Position numbers and translations under genes: made by a program
Shown here: piece by piece, positions 1 to 9,971 of the stretch
Numbering within the stretch: position 1 is the first letter of the stretch
How the letters are laid out: every line of letters starts with the position of its first letter
The notes under the pieces: generated by a model
Seen by the model: the letters and a program-made list of their open reading frames with translations, nothing else
Told to the model about the DNA's origin: nothing
Database searches by the model: none
Assembly: GCA_950295325.1 (NCBI GenBank)
Contig: OX485809.1
Coordinates: 20,894,001-20,958,000, forward strand
DNA: 64,000 nucleotides
Reading direction: 5' to 3'
Source of the DNA: Polytrichum commune
Lineage: Eukaryota; Streptophyta; Polytrichopsida; Polytrichales; Polytrichaceae

Positions 1-226
1 TGCATGAATTGTGTGTTGCGTATCCTACAAGAAGTGTGTGAAGAGCCAGAAGTGTCCATTTTAAGGCCTGCTTATGCTTGGACTGGCAGCTAGACATACG
101 GGATGCATACAGTTGGACTGCTAACAAGAAATTAATGCAAATTGCCTTCCACTAAATCGTGATGGTGCAGGCGTACCTGTCATGAAACAAAGAGGTGACT
201 GCAAATGTTAAGGTATGTGAGGATAC
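1..226 (-). other. Start of intron 2 of the MSL-like gene
   Basis: Left of the GTATCC donor at 226 the minus strand shows no continuation of the channel's conserved block. It reads as intron up to the window edge. Confidence 0.5.
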
Positions 227-508
227 CTTAACACCCCAACCAGAGATGAGGCGTCCTGCTCCAGCTACGAAAGCAAGGGCTAGCCATTGCCAGAATGCAA
301 AGCCATACCAAATGATTTCATGAAGCCTTGTGACATGCACCGCACAGATCAATAATATACACGTGGTAATAAAACCTGCCCATTGTGCATTATGCAGTCT
401 AACATTCTTGATCTTTTTCCACTTCTGGTACTGTGGTATTGAGGAGTCGTCGAGGGGATCGAGCTGCCCACATCCCATATTGCACCCACAACAAACTGAA
501 TTAAGTTT
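227..508 (-). CDS. Probable MSL mechanosensitive channel, exon 2 (first membrane segments); gene continues off the left edge
   Basis: The exon is 94 codons in phase 0 with exon 1. It follows a TTTGCCAG acceptor at 509 and ends at AAG before GTATCC at 226. It encodes a Cys-rich linker, then one hydrophobic segment (WAGFITTCILLICAVHV), then a second containing WYGFAFWQWLALAFV and GRLISGWGVK. The W-x-G-...-W-x-W ... G-R-L-(I/V)-S-G-W pattern is how I recall plant MSL4-10-type channels just before their IERNFLLRK block. That block and the MscS pore helix are not in the window and must lie to the left. These channels open under membrane tension in the plasma membrane or organelles. Other acceptors nearby, such as the TTCAG at 498-494, would give a different phase. 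Recognition is by eye from one motif, so moderately sure. Confidence 0.62.
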
Positions 509-1255
509 CTGGCAAAGCATGCACCCAGGGACACACCAATCTCATGTGATCAAAAGTGAAATGGGTTTATTGGCTGCATGAGTATGGACTCTTATGTTCA
601 AACATGTCAAATCAAGGTGTGCAAACACTGTATTTTGACTCTGGAGAACATGCACTCACCAATGTGCCAGAGCAATTTTATCTCAAGTTCAAGACAAAGC
701 CTACTGTGGGATTTAGCTGTACATAGCATGAAATAATGTTGCAAACGGCACAGGTGATAGGTAGAGCTGATATTTAGGTTTGAAAATGTCAAAAGGTGTC
801 CAAAGAATGTGTACTTTGATTCTGATTCACATGCACTCACCAATTTGGAGGAGAAATTTTATCTCAAGCTCATGACAAAGCATATGGAACATAGATATAT
901 ACCCATAGACATACATAGCACGACTTCATGTTGCAAATGGCACAGGCAATGGGTAGAGCTACTTCATAAGTCTAAACATTAAGACCACCCATAGATATAC
1001 ATAACACGATTACATGTTGCCAATGGCACAGGCGATGGATAAAGCTGATTCATATGTTCAAACATGTCAAGTTGAGATGTCCACAGAATGTATACTTTGA
1101 ATCTGTAAAACATGCACTCACGAATTTGCAGAAGCAAATTTATCTCAACTTCAAGACAAGCCTACTATGAAATGTACCCATAGACATACATAGCGTGATT
1201 TCATTTTGCAAATAGCAGTACAGGCGATGGGTAAGTAAAGCTGGAATCAACATAC
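509..1255 (-). repeat. Intron 1 of the MSL-like gene, filled by a ~183-bp tandem repeat
   Basis: About 580-1240 holds three to four diverged copies of one unit. Each contains CATGCACTCACCAAT, then TTTATCTCAAGTTCA, then a block ending CACAGGCGATGGGTAGAGCT. The CATGCACTCAC landmark recurs near 648, 829 and 1109, so one unit is shortened. The array is inside the intron and does not disturb the splice sites. It contains no usable ORF on either strand. Confidence 0.75.
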
Positions 1256-2446
1256 CTCCGCCTCCTCTACTTGCTTCGGTGCTGTATGAGTGGCAAGAAT
1301 AGAAGCCAGGGATCTCGTTTGATGCTTCTTGGACTTAGCAGCAATGGGCAGAAAATATTCCTTGAGATTTTTCACGAGTATTGATCTTGCTGATTGTTTC
1401 GACGTATTTTCCCTGGTTAATTGAACCCTGCCATTAGGGGTGAAAGTCGAAGGACCGAATCTGGAAACTTGAGCCTCGAATGCAGCCAATGTAGGGGGAC
1501 GATCTTGAAGGCGAGACTTTACACGAGTGTAGGTGGCCATAGGAAGCCTTGGCACTGGTCCCAGTTGCTTGGGTCCAGCATTAGGGCTTGCGTTTGGAGT
1601 TATACTTTGCAACAAAGTCTCTACACCAGGGACAGGTACAAGCAAAGTCTTCAGATTAGGTAACAACGATTTCATGTCTGCAAACATTCTCTGTGCTTTT
1701 TCAGTTAGGAAATTCCTCGAAACTGGAACTTCGGTGACAGAGGCAGGTGGTGTAGTAGTAGTAGTAGTAGGGGTTAGGGCTGGGATTGGCTCTAGTTTTT
1801 CATTAGCTATGACCTTCTCCACCAGAGCTTCTTTAAGCGGTATGGCTTCTTTCAGAGCAAGTGCTTCTTCGAGAGGAAGATCTTCTTTCAGATTCAGTGT
1901 TTCTTTTATATCCAACGTATCTTGAAGAGCTACAGCCTCTTTCAGAGCAATTGCATCTTTCAGAGCCTCTTCCTCTTCTAACAGTGTTTTTGTATCATAA
2001 AGGTCGGCTGTGATGGCTGGGGCATCAAGCTCCCCCCAGCTGTCTCTCTTGGCACGAAGATCGTTCCGAATGGTTTCAAGTCTGTATAAATCGATTTTCG
2101 AAGCTCGGACGTTTCCTACACCGAATTCACTATCAATTAACTCCTGTGGAACAACTTCAGCCTTCGGAGCCTCCTCCAGCTGCAAGGATCCGGAATGTCT
2201 CTCTGGCGAAGAAGTCTCTGCAGAAATGGGGGAATTGGGACTCTCCATCGAGAAGCTTCCACTCTTCTCATCCACGTTATGATCATTTGGTGAGTATACC
2301 CAGTGCAATTCCCAGTTCTGGGGGTTCGTTCCCGGACCTAATTCCCTGTCCGAGGGAATCCAATATCGATCCCAATTGGTATACTCAGACATAGCTTCTG
2401 CAGAATTGAAGACCTGTACCAACTGCTCTTGCAAATTACTAGACAT
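1256..2446 (-). CDS. Probable MscS-like (MSL) mechanosensitive channel, exon 1 (cytosolic N-terminus)
   Basis: The open frame runs 397 codons from an ATG at 2446 to GAG at 1258-1256. There it meets GTATGT, a strong plant 5' splice site, and a stop two codons later, so I end the exon at 1256. The product is acidic and probably disordered. Residues about 160-212 are a run of six-residue repeats of type (I/V/L)xLKEx, followed by six Thr and Pro-Pro near residue 227, and a basic C-terminal part. No transmembrane segment is present. Plant MSL proteins have a long, poorly conserved soluble N-terminus ahead of the membrane domain, which fits. The assignment rests on exon 2; alone this exon would be an unknown protein. 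The start is the first ATG and is preceded by a purine-rich GAAGAAGAAG. Confidence 0.7.
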
Positions 2447-2560
2447 CTTCTTCTTCTCCTCTGACGTAACAAGTTGGATTGAGCTTAAGCGGTTTGTATA
2501 ATGATTATCTTCCTGATAGTGTCGTCAAGTATTCAGTTCAAGAGAATGGAAATGCGGTGA
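2447..2560 (-). promoter_or_regulatory. Candidate 5' UTR/core promoter of the MSL-like gene
   Basis: Read on the minus strand, a TATACAAA sits about 50 bases upstream of the ATG (2500-2493). A TTACGTCA (TGACG-type) motif lies between it and the ATG. A CT/GA-rich leader directly precedes the start. These are common plant promoter words but short, so this is only a suggestion. Confidence 0.3.
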
Positions 2561-3830
2561 AATCATTCTTGAGTAAAAAAAAATGTCAATCAGATATCAT
2601 TCAATTTCTGGGAGTTCCTGATAAGTAGTAGACATGTGACGCGCTGTGCTCTCTTGTAGGCTTCTCTTGATGCCTTGTCTTTGGTATCCTTGACAGATGT
2701 GGGGAAGTATCAAGACTATCTTGCACGCAGCCCTGAGTGATGACGATGCTTGGGCGTCCAAATGAAGGCATCAATGGCCATCCTCAGCATATATTTCGAG
2801 TTCCTCCAACTCTTGATTTATGCATTGCATGTCAGGTCCGCTTCCCAAGTGAAGGCCCATAGTGAAGTCTTAAGATGTTGTCAGTCAAGTAACAAGGTCA
2901 ATCTCCACCTCTCAATCTCGACACTGCTCCGGATCGCACAGAAATGCGATTCACGGGAGAAGTGTTGCCATCAAGACAGCTATTATTACATACTGCACAA
3001 GATGGTGTCAAAAGGTGAAACCACGACGGTACAACAAGCAAGGACGATGAGTGTCCAATTTGCAGAAACTTCGATTCCACCACATTAGGACCACATTCTT
3101 GTCAAGTGACGCGGCGTGCTCACTTCATCAATTGTTCCAGAGGATGAGAGCAGCAATTACGGTCACAGTCCCTCACGATAATTTCCTTAAGAGAGCCTCA
3201 ATTCCATTTCAAAGCTGTAATGGCAACATTATGGTAATTGATCGGCCAATAATAAATAGGAATCATCTCGAGAATGCTGCTGTTGCAGAATAAGGCATCC
3301 AATCCTCGAGGTCCTTCACGACGTTCTAGAGGATCTTCAATTCCGTTTCAAAGCTTTTCATGCCGATGTCATGTCAATCGATTCGCCAATCAAGAGGACA
3401 TCTTCTCAAGCATGCTGCGGTTGCAGACTAAGACATCCGACCGTATGCTCGCATTGTCAGCTAAGTTCAATCTACGTAGCATCCTCTCTGCTTTGCAAAA
3501 CTCAGTGTGACCAGTTGCATGCTTGCGATGTGGAACACATTGATTTCAACATGGACACAAGAACTAGGGCTTGCTGCCCACGAGCATGCAAGAAGCATGT
3601 TAACTGCTTCACCAATGCTCAACTGTGCTACAAAAAGCTGTTATCACTCGGACCAGCATCGCTTTCCCTTTTCTATTCTTTCCATCGGAGTCTCGCATCC
3701 TCCTGTAGCGAAATTCAGACCCAAATCGAAGCGTTCTCTTCGATTTTTTCCTACCAAATGCCTGTGGATTGAGGAGCCCATGTACGTAGGGTTTGGCGAA
3801 GGCGGGACGCAAGGGAAGGAACATGGATGA
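2561..3830. other. Upstream intergenic DNA, no recognised gene
   Basis: This stretch is less AT-rich than the rest and has several overlapping ORFs of 60-130 codons on the plus strand (2750-3088, 3371-3772, 3507-3830). None shows a recognisable domain, and the ones at 3051-3772 cross an internal repeat. It may include an upstream exon or promoter of the channel gene, but nothing in it can be assigned. Confidence 0.4.
3198..3475. repeat. Degenerate tandem repeat, period about 139 bp
   Basis: TCAATTCC(A/G)TTTCAAAGC begins at 3198 and again at 3337. Both are followed at matching spacing by a GATCGGCCAAT or GATTCGCCAAT block, then CTCGAGAATGCTGC or CTCAAGCATGCTGC, then GTTGCAGA-TAAG-CATCC. This is two copies with clear but eroded identity. 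Confidence 0.65.
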
Positions 3831-5396
3831 ATGTTTGAACACCTGGATGAAACTCATACAGTATCAAACATCCATATTACATTCATCCAGGTTCTCTTGA
3901 TGGACCAATGCTGGTCAAAGGATATCAAAGAACCTACCTGTGGGTATCGAAATTGTAATACCAATCAAATATTGATATTTGGTGGGTATCTCAAGGTGTG
4001 AGAATTTTTGCACACTTAAGTTTATTATTTGTGTCAATACCAGTCTAAATCATGTTGATATTAGTGCGATATTACTTAGGTGTGAAAGTTCTTGCGTTGT
4101 ATATAGCTCTGAATGATATATAAATATATATATATATATAACATCAATTATGCATATCCTATTGGTATCAAAAAAAGAAATGGAATCCTCATTATAGATA
4201 CTCGCATAGTATAAAAGAAAAACGATGCTAGTCCAACATTGGAGCAAACCTCTCATTCTTCCATGTTAAAACATCTCCCCGTCAATTCATCTCAAAAGCA
4301 TTTCACTGCACTAAAGGGTGGGGCTTACACCAAGGTCCAAGGCAAAAGAATTTGAATATGATATGGTGATCTAGTATAGATTGGTAGAAATTTGCAAGCT
4401 CAATCTTCAAGTGATCAAGTACTCGAAATGTCTCATGAGATGTTAGCACTTCATAAGATATAGAGGGAAACCATTCATTCAGAAGATTTTTCATTCATTC
4501 TACATTTTACTTTCCTAGGTTTCTAACAGTGGACCCTACTTATCAATATCCCACAAATATTTGGAGAACGGAAATTCTAAGGAGGCACCACATCATTGGA
4601 AAGGTGACTACGTTTAGTCTAACAAAAGCCATTACAATCTACCTCATCTCCCTCCTGAGTTCTTCCATCATTTCTTCACCTCCTCCATTCTTTGTAATTC
4701 TCTCCTCCACTCTCTCATCATCCTCTATTGTGCATTCCTTTGGGTCTTCCCCTTGCCCTTGTTTACATTATGTTCATGTAAGATCTCGTAAAGGTGCAAT
4801 TCCATGTGTTGGTCGTTATGGCAAGGCACAACAGAGTTCGCCAACATCGTTGAAGTTTTTACTGGTATTTTCAAGCATCTTGTTCGTTGAAAACTCCCCT
4901 GTGTAGTTGGCCAAGGGGGTTTGCAACATATGAGAGAGTAGATTTGCCTTGTTGTCTATCATGCAAGTTGGAATGAATGTTACATGAGTGGATTTATTGA
5001 ACTTTATATCATGACATTATTAAGAAATGACAATAAGTATAACAGGAAAACATGGTGCAATAACTAATAAGGTCCTATTGATTGTTTCAAAGTAAACAAA
5101 TTATAAAGGTATCAAGCAAAAAAATTAGGTGTTGGAAATTCACTTTGAAAATATACCAAGATTATTGTAAGAATTTTGATCAAACATGTGAAACATCCCA
5201 CAAATATCCAAATTACTTCATAGACCCCTAAAGACACCCATTTATCCCATGTCGGTTCATATCTTAACAAGGGAGTACCCCCCCCCCTTCAACGTGCATG
5301 TAGGTGAGAGGTTGTCATATGACACTTGGTATTGCCACATGACAAGTCATTAAACAACTCAAATTAACATGGCACAATTAATTCCACATAAACCAT
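3831..5396. other. Intergenic, AT-rich, with simple repeats
   Basis: A short inverted repeat CCTGGATGAA/TTCATCCAGG lies at 3841-3892. A (TA)n tract lies near 4125-4140 and a C10 run at 5278-5287. A 125-codon plus ORF (4529-4906) is Ser/Leu-rich from a CT-rich stretch and is not convincing as a gene. Confidence 0.4.
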
Positions 5397-5752
5397 ACAC
5401 ACCCTCACCTCCCTAATATCATGCATGTGGCAACCAACGTGCATGTGATGTCAAGGAGGTTTGTAGTGTTTACATGGATGTGTGATATTAGAGGATAAAT
5501 GGAACGTTTAACAACATGGAATAACACAAAGTCAACATTGCAACAATGACAATAATGATGACAAATGATGACAACGTGAGGCATGCAAGCATCTGGTTTG
5601 AATTCTTTGGTGGATTCTTTTGATGTCAGAGCGCATGATATATGGAAGGGATATGTGACAACAAGGAGGGAGATTTAAAATGAGCACGTCCATTTCCTAG
5701 GACTTTGGAAGAGACATTACAGAGGGTGACATTACAAAGGTTAGGGTGTATA
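5397..5752 (+). mobile_element. TIR element, family A, copy 1 (diverged)
   Basis: It begins ACACCCTCACCTCCCTAAT and ends with the inverted counterpart (…AGGTTAGGGTGTA). The interior aligns by eye with 28804-29293: GCATGTGGCAACC, TTTGTAGTGTTTACATGG and GGGAGATTTAAAATGAG blocks occur in the same order. It has no ORF. No target duplication is clear, so the superfamily is open. Confidence 0.6.
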
Positions 5753-6944
5753 TAGTGTACTTAACACAAGAGAACTACATCAATGACTCTCAGGGAGGTC
5801 ACTAGCAAAAATTGTAGAAACAACGTGCAATAAAAAATAGGGTTTAAGATATTCATTGTAGATAAATTTTGCAAAAAAAATGTACATATAGTATAGGGGG
5901 TGTTAAAATAATGAATTTCGTTTACATGTAAAATACCATCACATATAATGGCTTTTTTTATCTAGTTAGTGCATGTAAAATAGCGTGGAAACAATTATTA
6001 GGGGTAGCAGGTCTAGGGTAGATCTATGCTGGTGGATAAAAAGAGGTAATTTTCTGTTGAAAAAGCTTGGATGAATGACTTCGCAGGCTGGTTGGCTTGA
6101 ACATTATTAAACCAACGTATCCAATGTAGAGTTAATGTTCTCTACCCACGTGCCGGAGGGTAAATTTCAACGCGTTATTTGAATTGCAATCTTCTTTTAA
6201 ATTTTCTTTTGCAACATAAGTAAAATAGGGTATTTTTAAATGCTTCCCCCAAAAAATTATAATTACTGATAGAGTGTATTAAAATACAAACATTTACCTA
6301 TATTTAAAAAAATACCATACCTTATAATATTTACTGCAAGGTAAAAAAGTGTTATAGTTTGTTTGAAATGAGGATGTTAAAAATGTAAAAATATCAAACT
6401 GGATTATATTTAATCTGGTGGTAACTTACATTAATTTTTAATAGTTTTACGCTTGTGTGATTTAAAATTTATGCAATTTTGATAGCATACGGTTGGCTTG
6501 TAAGAAGATATATATGGTATTTTTAATTAAATACAGAAATGATAAAACGCTTGAATTACAATTTAACACATGATAGATGTGAAATATCAATACCATGAGC
6601 AAATAGATATATGGAATGGACAACATGCAAATGTAATCAATCATATGCCAACAAATGCTCAAAATGATGAGCAGCAATAAGGCAGTCAAGACACGCTACA
6701 CAATTTACATGAAGGGGCCTACCTCCAAGTACGATGAAACACAAAAAAATAAAAAATCTCAAGATAGATGGAAGGATTTTAGAAACAAGTAGTCAACAAT
6801 TCTATTCTTCCAATTTGATAGTATATTTTTGGGCTATAACAACTTTATTAAATAAGATGGATGCTATTATGGTAGCATTAATATAGAAACTATAGTCAGT
6901 TACTCATGCATATCAGATTCAATGTCCATATCTTGAAATTCTAT
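5753..6944. other. Very AT-rich intergenic DNA
   Basis: I see only long A/T tracts, short minus ORFs without domains, and a GGGGGTGTT motif at 5896. That motif resembles PIF/Harbinger termini and could be the left end of the element carrying the transposase at 6945-8135, but I found no matching right end. Confidence 0.3.
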
Positions 6945-8135
6945 GTTTGATTATTATAAATTTTTATTTTCCATAATAATTTGGCTATTTCTTCATATAT
7001 GTCTCTAGCCTCCAGTAATAAATTTTCATTTTCTTTATTCTCTTCATGAAAAAAATTCAATTTCTTTGTCAACCTCCTCACATCTCTCTAGACTATTCTT
7101 TGTATTGATGACACCTCTTACTTCACCTATATCTGCCATTACAACCCTCATCTCTTGATCTTCTCTCATTGAGCTATACTTTATTATTTTTTATAATTAT
7201 CTTTCTACTTCTTCTTTTCATTCCCTATCAAACTTTCCCTTGCTAATTGTACACATATTATGGAGCACAATACATGTAGCCACTATATCAATTATATGTC
7301 GCAAAGGTACATCAACATTTCTCATAATAAATTTTTATCCTCTCTTTAGAATCATGTAAACACATTCTACACACATACGAGTAGAAATTTGAATGAAATT
7401 GCAATTAGCTTTATAACCTTTTGAACCCTATAAAACAACCCTTTGAATGTATTGTAAATCCAGGGCCACGCTAGATATGTAAAATCTCCGCTCAACTTAT
7501 AACGTAAGAAATTGTTTTTTTATGCAATCTCTCGAACTTTGGTTAGGGAAACAATGTCCAATCATGCGTGCTTCGTGCCCATTTGAATTCATAATCCCAT
7601 ATTCACATATTATGTCAACAATTCCTTGTAGTAAAGCCGAATGCAATGACTTTTGACAATAGTAATCTACTCCCCCAATCACAAGTGCAAGAATTGGAAT
7701 ATGAGATCCATCATGAAGTGCCTCAAAAATTTAAGCTAAATTTCTTCACAATTTCTAAAATTATACTTTCAGCCATCTTATATCCCTCTCCTACAATACA
7801 CAAGGTATTTACATCCCAAGCCTTCATAATGACATCACAACTCTACTTTTAATTGAAATTACCTCTCTCATGTGTGTATTCTTTCTCTACAAATTAAAAC
7901 CTAATAAAAAATACATCTCACAAAGAAACTTGAATTTATTATAAGATACATGAGTTCCTGGCTTGAACATTTTTTTCGTGAACGAACCCAATAATAATCT
8001 ATCAATAAGCCATACATTTCTACGATCGCTCATGTTCATACTCTCAAAGCAAATGTTGAAAATCAATGCATTCTTTTGTTCTCCATTGCGTGCCAATGCT
8101 TGCATTTCAAGCACATGTTGCACAATCATGTACAA
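6945..8135 (-). pseudogene. PIF/Harbinger-type DDE transposase, broken
   Basis: Read on the minus strand from 8135 down, pieces of a PIF/Harbinger nuclease appear in order. First SDRRNVWLIDR and a helix-turn-helix-like part (FKFLC). Next GEGYKMAESIILEIVKK. Then DGSHIPIL with the first catalytic Asp at 7712-7710, then GVDYYCQKSLHSALLQGIVD, then GHEARM where the family normally has HDAR. Then RMCVECVYMILK with the catalytic Glu, and VPLRHIIDIVATCIVLHNMC. Stops and frameshifts interrupt it, including a stop after ILKRG. With the second Asp replaced by Glu and these breaks it cannot make a working transposase. Recognition is by the family's known motifs and I am fairly sure. Confidence 0.8.
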
Positions 8136-8604
8136 GCACCAATCACTATACCGTATTTGTTAATTTGAGACTTTCTCTTGTCTCAAATTAATATATGGAC
8201 CATAACAACATGGTCTAATGTTTGGGTCGTCCTACCTAAACCATCTTGATATGAGTTCTTAATTGAGTTCTTGATATGAACACCCGCTTCAAAGTATTTG
8301 CATCTTACAACATTCTCCAATATCTGTGTGATTTTATCCATGTTCTTATATTTGTAACTGTCTCAAAATGCCGAAAAAGTCCCAAATTAACAAATATAGT
8401 GATACCAATATAAAGCCATCGCAACAAGAATCCTCCCTCTACTCTGAAGCAAATCAATCATGCTCTTCTTTCCTTTGTCACCAATGCAAAACTCAAAGAG
8501 AGAGTGAAAAAAAATGTAGATATATAACGAGTGGGTTAGGATTGCCCCTCTTTCTCCACAAATAAAAACTTACAATGGTCCCTCAACGTGGTTCATTGTC
8601 ACTT
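8136..8604. other. Region upstream of the broken Harbinger transposase
   Basis: It is AT-rich. The minus strand keeps some open stretches that could be the eroded N-terminus or first ORF of the same element. No motif is readable. Confidence 0.3.
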
Positions 8605-8738
8605 CACATTATGTTTGAGGGCATGTGACTACACAAAATGGGTGACCAACACCCATGGTACGGCCTTTGGAGGAGAATCAAGGGCCCTCACCATTACATG
8701 GTCACAACCCTTGGCTCCTATGCAAAGTGGCCCTAAGA
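8605..8738 (+). mobile_element. Fragment of hAT-like family E (3' part)
   Basis: Blocks TTGAGGGCATGTGACTACA, ACGGCCTTTGGA, CATGGTCACAACCCTTGGCT and AAAGTGGCCCTAAG match the right third of the element at 43008-43460. The 5' part is missing. Confidence 0.6.
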
Positions 8739-8819
8739 TATCCCCTGACATGTCCCGAATGTTTTTGGAGATAACCAAGGCTCACCAGACTTTGGCACAC
8801 ATTTGAATCGTGTTACCAC

Positions 8820-9000
8820 AATCATAGACACTCGTACACTAAATACGAACACATACACTAAATATCAATAACGAACACAAATGTACACAGATATGAACAC
8901 GATCATAGACACTAACTATCTTATTAGTGTACGAGTGTTCACAAAATACGAACACAATCATAGACACTCGTACACTAACTATCCTATTTAGTGTACTCTA
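8820..9000. repeat. Degenerate direct and inverted repeats around GACACTCGTACACTAA
   Basis: CATAGACACTCGTACACTAA occurs near 8823 and 8963, and its inverse TTAGTGTACGAGTG near 8930, so the first two form a foldback. ACGAACACA recurs between them. The CACTAAAT words resemble the ends of family H elsewhere in the window. Confidence 0.55.
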
Positions 9001-9928
9001 TAACATACTCTAATGCATGTATACATACATATTCAAGACTGACATGTACATGACCCAAAGAGAGCCATTTAAGGATATTCTTAGATGGTTAACCTTTGCT
9101 CCAGAAATTGTGACTCCCAAACAGATGGATGAAGTGTAAATAGATGAATGAAGTTGGCCACATTTAGTCCATTTTAATGCATGTGTACATGTTGACAAAC
9201 CCAGCACATCACCCCAGATTTGGATGAACTTGAAAATGGATGAATGTAGTACCATGTTACCATACCAGGCCCGCACCCCCAAACTTACTTATTAAAATTT
9301 TAAAATCAACTATAAAAAAAATGATAAGTATCATTAAATTTTGCACTATACGAGCTTAGTTGAACTGCTTTAAAAATCTGCCTTGGGCTCTAAGTAAGCT
9401 TTGGCATCTAAGACCTTTCCCTACATGCCCAACTATGTGATGCTCCAATGCCCACCGGTTTTCATCAACCACACTAAATAATGATTTATGTAACTATTGA
9501 CATGATCAATCCTTTGTGAGCTTCATTCTACTCATACATAGTGATTGATGTTTAGATTACATTGAATGTGTGATCAAAAGCGGAAGAAGATAAACTCCAG
9601 TTTTAGCGCAAAACAATGAAAAGGTCGGAGTGAATAGAGTGTTTGCTTATAAACATCCACTGTCACACCCAAGGGCCAATGACATAGGATGTAAACTACT
9701 TCACTTTTTTCAAGGAGTAGACATTCTGTTAGTAACAAGTATCTAGTAGGATACATGTGGAATATTGGAATGGATATGGGTACAAATGGGTTTGGCATTG
9801 TAACGTGGCTTGTGGGTATAGGAATGGTGTCATCCATCAGTTTTATCGTAAAGCTACGTGTCCAATGTTTTAGTGAGTTATTAAAACAAGCGATGTGTGT
9901 GTTACCCTATTCTTCTCGTTTTGTTGAT
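9001..9928. other. Intergenic, nothing recognised
   Basis: Short ORFs only. Words such as TGGATGAA recur (9124, 9237), as in other intergenic parts of the window. Confidence 0.4.
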
Positions 9929-9971
9929 CTAAGGTAGATGAGGCTGATGTGGACACCTCTAGCTCTGTGGG

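Noticed and set aside
1533-1925. 130-codon plus-strand ORF
   Set aside because: Antisense shadow of exon 1 of the channel gene; its Ser/Arg-rich run mirrors the LKE repeats.
4529-4906. 125-codon plus-strand ORF with a hydrophobic Ser/Leu stretch
   Set aside because: The hydrophobic part comes from a CT-rich tract; no signal-peptide-like design, domain or splice context.
5896-5910. GGGGGTGTT as the left end of the Harbinger element
   Set aside because: No inverse counterpart was found right of the transposase pseudogene, so the element borders are left open.
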